Origin: Dysgonamonadaceae bacterium
Lineage (GTDB): Bacteria > Bacteroidota > Bacteroidia > Bacteroidales > Azobacteroidaceae
Reading direction: 5' to 3'
Assembly (NCBI GenBank): GCA_031276105.1
Contig: JAISNS010000329.1
Coordinates: forward strand, 1 to 11,239
DNA: 11,239 nt
Both the position numbers and the translations under genes were made by a program. This document shows, in pieces, positions 7,596-11,239 of this stretch. The notes below the pieces were generated by a model. It worked only from the letters and a program-made list of their open reading frames with translations, made no database searches and had not been told where the DNA came from. Positions within the stretch are counted from its first letter, which is position 1, and each line of letters opens with the position of its first letter.

Positions 7596-7846
7596 ATACT
7601 AAAAAATAAAAGAATCCATACCTTAATTTTTCTCCTGTGACAAATTTAAAGGCTTATTTCGGTTAAAAAATGAAACTATCGTTAAAAAATAGATTTTAAA
7701 TAAAACTTAATTGACACGTAATGAATGATATGGTTTTGTAACAATATTATCATGTCTACAACACAAAAAACCGTCAATTTTGTAATTTGTAAATGGCAAT
7801 CTCGAATTTTATATCTATATTTGCCGCCGATAAATGCAGATAGTGT
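7596..7846. other. Intergenic spacer between divergent genes
   Basis: AT-rich and without a coding signal. It separates minus-strand material from the plus-strand NfeD gene and contains the candidate minus-strand -7 element (7641-7648) and the NfeD -7 element (7816-7823). No hairpin terminator or repeat was found. Confidence 0.5.
7816..7823 (+). promoter_or_regulatory. -7 element of the NfeD-family gene
   Basis: TATATTTG is an exact TAnnTTTG match ending 23 nt before the ATG at 7847, so transcription would start near 7830 with a leader of about 17 nt. The -33 region is weak: the nearest TTTG (7786-7789) is 26 nt upstream, longer than usual. Confidence 0.5.
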
Positions 7847-9250
7847 ATGAAAAATCTTTTTTTTATTCTCCTGTTTCTTTCTTTTGCCTTATTTAGTCTT
7901 AAAGCAGGGAAAGAAAACGATACATCGACACAGGGAAAACGTCCCCTGATTTATGAGATAAATATCAATTCCGAAATCAATACAACCAGCCGTATCTACC
8001 TGAATAAAGGCTTGCAAGAAGCGGATATGCTGGAGGCCGACGCCGTTTTGCTCCATTTGAATACGTATGGCGGAACGCTTGTCGACGCCGATTCGATGCG
8101 GACGGCTATCATTTATAATCGTATTCCGGTTTATGTTTTTATTGACAATAATGCCGCTTCGGCCGGCGCGTTAATTTCCATTGCATGTAAAAAAATTTTT
8201 ATGCGTCCGGGCGCCAATATCGGGGCCGCAACTGTAGTGGAAGGAACTACCGGCGAACAGGCGCCGGATAAATACCAGTCGTATATGCGATCCCTGATTA
8301 AATCTACGGCCGAAATTCATGGCCGGGATACCCTTGTTTCGGGTCGGGATACGACTTTCCGCTGGGTGCGCGATCCGCTTATCGCCGAGGCTATGGTAGA
8401 CGACCGGGTATATATCCCGAATGTGATTGATTCGGGTAAAGTGTTGACTCTAACCACCAACGAAGCAGTAAAGGTCGGCTATTGCGACGGAATTGCCGAT
8501 AATACGGATGAAGTTATTACCGGTTGCTTAGGTTATTCCGATTATCGGCTGGTTACTTTCCGGCCTTCTTTCTACGATAATCTGATGGGTTTTTTAACCA
8601 ATCCGGCCTTGCAAACCATTTTAATTATGATCATTATTGCCGGAATTTATTTCGAACTGCAATCGCCGGGCATCGGATTTCCAAGTATTGCCGCGCTGAC
8701 TGCCGCCATCCTGTACTTTACCCCTTTATATCTGGACGGTTTAGCACAGCATTGGGAACTGATTCTTTTCATTACCGGAATTATCCTGACGCTGTTGGAA
8801 ATATTTGTTATTCCGGGATTCGGCATTGCGGGTATTTCCGGAATTATCCTGATAGGCATGGGACTGATTTTTGCTTCGCTGGATAATGATTGGTTTTCGT
8901 TTCGGAATGTCGAAACGACGGACATTACCCGATCGATATTGACGGTACTCTCGGGAACATCGTTGAGTTTTATTGCTATCCTTTACCTTTCGTCGCGGAT
9001 AGGGAAGAAAGGGATGTTCCGTAAAATTGCGCTGATTGCCGATTTGGAAAGTTCGGGAAGCGTCGATTTAAATGATAATCAATTGCTTGGCCAAACAGGT
9101 AAAGCAATGACAGACCTTCGTCCTTCCGGGAAAATAATAATCGAAGGCGAAATATACGACGCCGTTTCCAATCATGGATTTATTGATAACGGTACGGACG
9201 TGATCGTAGTAAAGTTTGAACACATGCAACTCTATGTTGAAACGCTGTAA
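7847..9250 (+). CDS. NfeD-family membrane-bound serine protease (ClpP class)
   Basis: A 467-aa protein with the full-length NfeD architecture. A signal peptide covers about 1-20. A ClpP/SppA-type protease domain covers about 33-235, with oxyanion-type YGG (74-76), the nucleophile S105 in NNAASAGALIS and a likely general base K142 in APDKYQSYMRS. The Ser-Lys spacing resembles the Pyrococcus PH1510 protease (Ser97, Lys138). Hydrophobic membrane segments lie at about 252-270, 278-297, 303-345 and 365-383. A C-terminal NfeD OB-fold domain (about 413-467: LLGQTGKAMTDLRPSGKI, GTDVIVVKF) completes it. The family is thought to work with SPFH (flotillin/stomatin-like) proteins in membrane microdomains. 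No SPFH gene follows here, which is unusual because the two are often adjacent. The family assignment is firm and the substrate unknown. Confidence 0.92.
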   Translation: MKNLFFILLFLSFALFSLKAGKENDTSTQGKRPLIYEININSEINTTSRIYLNKGLQEADMLEADAVLLHLNTYGGTLVDADSMRTAIIYNRIPVYVFIDNNAASAGALISIACKKIFMRPGANIGAATVVEGTTGEQAPDKYQSYMRSLIKSTAEIHGRDTLVSGRDTTFRWVRDPLIAEAMVDDRVYIPNVIDSGKVLTLTTNEAVKVGYCDGIADNTDEVITGCLGYSDYRLVTFRPSFYDNLMGFLTNPALQTILIMIIIAGIYFELQSPGIGFPSIAALTAAILYFTPLYLDGLAQHWELILFITGIILTLLEIFVIPGFGIAGISGIILIGMGLIFASLDNDWFSFRNVETTDITRSILTVLSGTSLSFIAILYLSSRIGKKGMFRKIALIADLESSGSVDLNDNQLLGQTGKAMTDLRPSGKIIIEGEIYDAVSNHGFIDNGTDVIVVKFEHMQLYVETL

Positions 9251-9328
9251 TTATAAAGAGGATAACAAAAAAATAACTTGGGAAAATAAAGAAAACGCAT
9301 AATTTATAATTTATAATTCCGCCGAATA

Positions 9329-9360
9329 TTTGCATAATTTGATTTATTGAATTACATTTG
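9329..9360 (+). promoter_or_regulatory. Candidate promoter in the spacer after the NfeD gene
   Basis: TTTG (9329-9332), then 20 nt, then TACATTTG (9353-9360): a full match to the Bacteroidetes -33/-7 consensus with ideal spacing. It is the best-formed promoter in the window, yet no conventional gene follows. Transcription would begin near 9367 and reach the terminator at 9523-9560. Confidence 0.5.
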
Positions 9361-9391
9361 AAGCGGTTTTTGTAAAACAACAACAAAGAAT

Positions 9392-9499
9392 ATGTCAACT
9401 TCCGTAAATGACAATTTATTATGTATTATTAGCTTCCAACGCTTGGAAGTTGATGGAATTATGCGTACACACACACACAACTGCGTGCGAGCGAAATAA
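9392..9499 (+). CDS. Possible 35-aa leader or small peptide
   Basis: An ATG about 25 nt after the predicted transcription start opens a 35-codon frame ending at TAA 9497-9499. The peptide includes MRTHTHNC, encoded by an AC dinucleotide run (about 9467-9479). It has no signal peptide and no recognised family. Its only support is its placement between a good promoter and a terminator; it may be chance inside a non-coding RNA. Confidence 0.2.
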   Translation: MSTSVNDNLLCIISFQRLEVDGIMRTHTHNCVRAK

Positions 9500-9522
9500 A
9501 CTATATTTCAGAAAAAAACAAT

Positions 9523-9560
9523 ACTTGTCGGTCTCCCAAAGAGATTCGGCAGGTTTTTTT
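9523..9560 (+). terminator. Intrinsic terminator
   Basis: ACTTGTCGGTCTC (9523-9535) pairs, with G-U pairs and a bulge, with GAGATTCGGCAGGT (9541-9554) across the loop CCAAA. Seven T follow (9554-9560), and a run of A precedes the stem (9512-9518), so it could act in both directions. It ends the candidate small transcript and would also stop read-through from the NfeD gene. Confidence 0.65.
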
Positions 9561-9646
9561 GTGTCTGTTGCGCAATGGAATGCGGATGACACGGATGAAG
9601 CTGATAATCATGGATTTTACCTCTTTCCTCCGTAAGCTAAAGCATA

Positions 9647-9801
9647 CGGTTAATAGAGTGTCATCCCTGCGGGGCTTCACGGGCAATAGGCGGCTACGAC
9701 ACTCAGAGTCGCGAAGCGGCGCTCAAGAGACAGTTCACAGCCGGCGGGAAAGCTGGTCGTTTGTATCAGCAAGCCCCACAGGGGCGACACTTTATTAACC
9801 G
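9647..9801. mobile_element. 155-bp element with 31-bp imperfect inverted ends (MITE- or REP-like)
   Basis: The left arm 9647-9677 (starts CGGTTAATAGAGTGTC, ends GCGGGGCTT) is the reverse complement of the right arm 9771-9801 (starts AAGCCCC, ends TTTATTAACCG) at 27 of 31 positions. The three or four differences fall in the middle of the arms. The 93-bp interior has no credible gene and contains small hairpins, such as around CGACACTCAGAGTCG. A further hairpin, CCGCGCGTT-TT-AACGTGCGG (9799-9818), abuts the right end. There is no clear target-site duplication. It is either a non-autonomous transposable element or a paired REP/BIME-like palindromic repeat. Confidence 0.6.
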
Positions 9802-9818
9802 CGCGTTTTAACGTGCGG
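9799..9818. repeat. GC-rich hairpin abutting the inverted-repeat element
   Basis: CCGCGCGTT (9799-9807) pairs with AACGTGCGG (9810-9818), nine bp with one G-U pair and a TT loop. It overlaps the right tip of the 155-bp element by three bases and includes the in-frame stop (9809-9811) that closes the frame of the following FISUMP gene on its 5' side. Confidence 0.55.
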
Positions 9819-9862
9819 AAATTTCGTGCGGCGGCGGTACTCGGCGCGAGAGTGCACAACCT

Positions 9863-10978
9863 GTGACGCTTCTTGGCGCACTTGCTGCTCCCGGCGCGAT
9901 AACTTTTTCAAACACTAAGATATGCGGCGTCGGTACTACATTTACCGCAGGTATAACTCCTGTTGCGGGCGCTACGAGTTATGTTTGGACGTTGCCTAAC
10001 GGACTGACAGGTTCTTCTACCGTCACTTCGATTACGATTGGTTGGACAACCGAAGGGGTTTATTCTGACGGTTCGATATCCGTACAGGCGGTGAACTCGT
10101 GCGGCGATGTCGGCGCTTCGAGCAGTAGTGGGCAAACTGTGAAGGTTGGCGCCATTCCTGATGTTCCTGTCGGCGGTACCGTTTCAAATAGCGGCGCCAC
10201 GTTTACGTTTAGCGCTACTCCTGCGCCTGGTTGTACGATTGACTGGTACGATTCGGCTACCGGTGGTGCAAAAGTAGCTACCGGCGAGTTGTCCTATTCT
10301 ACAACTTTAAGCGCTAGAACGACTTATTATGCCGAGTCTCGTAATACTACTACCGATTGCGTATCTTCTTCTCGTTTGGCTGTTGAATCGGTTGGTATTT
10401 ATTCTGTTTCCAATTGTGATTTAACTCATTCTTATGGTGGTAATATTATTACTAATTCGAAGAATGTTCGTTTCACTAACGGAGATACATATACACGTAA
10501 TGGCATAACCCTTTCTGCATCTGTGAAGATAGTTGAGCGGAACCCCAAGTCAAGTCTTGCTTCCTCCGCTAATACTACTGTTGATTATCGCGATCATTCT
10601 ACCGCTAATTATGGTTCCTTCTTTACGTGGTGTATGGTTGCCACCCATGCTGATATTTTGTGTCCTTCTCCGTGGCGGGTTCCGACACTGACAGACTTTC
10701 AGAACTATTCCGGTATTAGCAGTGGTTCTACCACCTCAATATACGGCAGACCTGTCGCTACTGCTTCCGAGGCTATAGACGGTTGGCTGCTTGGTGGCCG
10801 CGCCTACAGTGGTAACGACCTGAGCTCTGTTGGTTCGAGCGGCTACTATTGGTCGTCCACTGAGAGTAGCTCAAGTAGCGGCTACGACGCGGCCGTTACC
10901 AGCAGCAACTTCAACCCGTCGAACAGCACCACTCGCTACGTCGGGTTCTTGCTGCGGTGCGTCAAGACTGCTCCGTAA
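9863..10978 (+). CDS. FISUMP-type surface protein, 5' truncated or fragment
   Basis: The frame is open from 9812; the nominal start is GTG at 9863. Residues about 12-97 form a PKD-like domain (GITPVAGATSYVWTLPNG, SVQAVNSCG). Residues 103-175 form an Ig-like domain (TFTFSATPAPGCTIDWYDSATGG, TTYYAESRNTTTDCVSS). Residues about 180-367 form a FISUMP-type domain with CPSPWRVPTLTDF, GYYWSSTES and FLLRCV. Homologous proteins of this kind carry a signal peptide. None is found here, and the coding similarity seems to begin mid-protein (AQPVTLLGALAAPGAITF), right after repeat DNA, so the 5' part is probably lost. The last ~58 codons (10790-10963) use NNC codons heavily, unlike the T-ending codons upstream, and look like a DGR variable region. 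Expression of this copy is doubtful; the domain identity is good. Confidence 0.72.
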   Translation: MTLLGALAAPGAITFSNTKICGVGTTFTAGITPVAGATSYVWTLPNGLTGSSTVTSITIGWTTEGVYSDGSISVQAVNSCGDVGASSSSGQTVKVGAIPDVPVGGTVSNSGATFTFSATPAPGCTIDWYDSATGGAKVATGELSYSTTLSARTTYYAESRNTTTDCVSSSRLAVESVGIYSVSNCDLTHSYGGNIITNSKNVRFTNGDTYTRNGITLSASVKIVERNPKSSLASSANTTVDYRDHSTANYGSFFTWCMVATHADILCPSPWRVPTLTDFQNYSGISSGSTTSIYGRPVATASEAIDGWLLGGRAYSGNDLSSVGSSGYYWSSTESSSSSGYDAAVTSSNFNPSNSTTRYVGFLLRCVKTAP

Positions 10979-10999
10979 CTTTACTTTCTTAAAAGCAAC

Positions 11000-11040
11000 G
11001 CGGCTGTCTCCAAATTTATTTGGAGGCAGCCGCTTTCTAT
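11000..11040 (+). terminator. Hairpin terminator after second FISUMP gene
   Basis: A 16-bp stem (11000-11015 with 11018-11033, one G-U pair, TT loop) begins GCGGCTGTCTCC and ends GGAGGCAGCCGC, followed by TTTCTATTTTAT. It starts 22 nt after the stop codon. The GC core matches the terminator after the first FISUMP gene. Confidence 0.8.
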
Positions 11041-11054
11041 TTTATAGTAACAAG

Positions 11055-11234
11055 GGGTTGCAACCCATTCGTGTTCGGAAGATTGGCGCATTGCGATACG
11101 CCGATAGGCGTACCCCGTGAATAACCCCCAGATTTATCTGGGGGTAAAACGGCACTCTTCTCTCCCACGAACGCCGGATGGCGTTGCCCTTTTTGCGTTT
11201 TGCACATACATAAAAGGGTCACGCCTCCGGCGTT
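11055..11234. repeat. Array of short palindromes (REP-like composite repeat)
   Basis: Five hairpin-forming units lie in succession: GGGTTGCAACCC (11055-11066, perfect 12-bp palindrome); TACGCC-GATA-GGCGTA (11097-11112); ACCCCCAGAT-TT-ATCTGGGGGT (11124-11145, perfect 10-bp arms); AACGCC-GGAT-GGCGTT (11170-11185); and ACGCC-TCC-GGCGT (11221-11233). No coding signal is present. The last two share the ACGCC...GGCGT arm, and the second is a variant of it (TACGCC...GGCGTA). This resembles modular dispersed palindromic repeats of Bacteroidales genomes, and it may continue past the window. Confidence 0.6.
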
Positions 11235-11239
11235 CATAG

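Larger units (their letters stand above)
9367..9560 (+). ncRNA. Candidate ~190-nt small RNA or leader transcript
   Basis: Bounded by the promoter at 9329-9360 and the terminator at 9523-9560. Internally, CTTCCAA-CGC-TTGGAAG (9433-9449) forms a tight hairpin. TCAACTTCC (9395-9403) can instead pair with GGAAGTTGA (9445-9453), which uses the same 3' arm, so the two folds exclude each other. A weak hairpin GAAATA/TATTTC lies at 9493-9509. I do not recognise an Rfam family. Confidence 0.3.

Noticed and set aside
9408..9798. Overlapping ORFs of 75 and 79 aa in the spacer
   Set aside because: They run through the terminator and the inverted-repeat element, have no family resemblance and are low-complexity translations of repeat DNA.
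11055..11234. CRISPR array
   Set aside because: The palindromes differ in sequence and spacing, and there is no constant repeat with unique spacers and no cas gene.

Overview
The window looks like a Bacteroidales (Bacteroidetes) chromosome fragment. Several genes are preceded by the Bacteroidetes -7 element TAnnTTTG, there are no obvious Shine-Dalgarno sites, and the gene set fits: two FISUMP-type (Fibrobacter succinogenes major paralogous) surface proteins, an Rpn/PDDEXK nuclease with Ala-Glu-Gly-rich repeats, KdsA for LPS Kdo, and an AmiC-type amidase followed by a single MCE protein. I cannot name the genus.

Layout. Positions 1-1416 hold the 3' part of a FISUMP protein, closed by a strong hairpin. 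Positions 1613-2533 encode an Rpn-type nuclease. Next come kdsA (2626-3426, +) and dnaA (4857-3454, -), which are convergent with a 27-nt gap. An AT-rich 378-bp spacer without a gene follows. An amidase-MCE operon lies on the minus strand (7231-5236). A poorly coding 615-bp spacer holds one doubtful 70-aa ORF. An NfeD/ClpP-class membrane protease (7847-9250, +) comes next. Positions 9251-9862 form a complex non-coding stretch: a promoter-hairpin-terminator unit, then a 155-bp element with 31-bp inverted ends. The window ends with a second FISUMP protein (9863-10978), its hairpin terminator, and a run of short palindromes to the end.

The core genes (dnaA, kdsA, amidase, MCE, nfeD) serve replication and envelope building. 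They are flanked by accessory DNA: fast-evolving surface proteins, palindromic repeats and a recombination-associated nuclease.

The most interesting observation is in the two FISUMP proteins. Both end in a C-type-lectin-like tail built round an identical 12-nt core (GGCTACTATTGG). In the second gene the codon usage switches sharply to NNC codons exactly there; in the first gene there are runs of NNT codons. This is what variable regions of diversity-generating retroelements (DGRs) look like when an AAC/AAT-rich template is copied with adenine mutagenesis. Both tails are followed by similar GC-rich hairpins. No reverse transcriptase or template repeat is in the window, so if this is a DGR its machinery acts from elsewhere.
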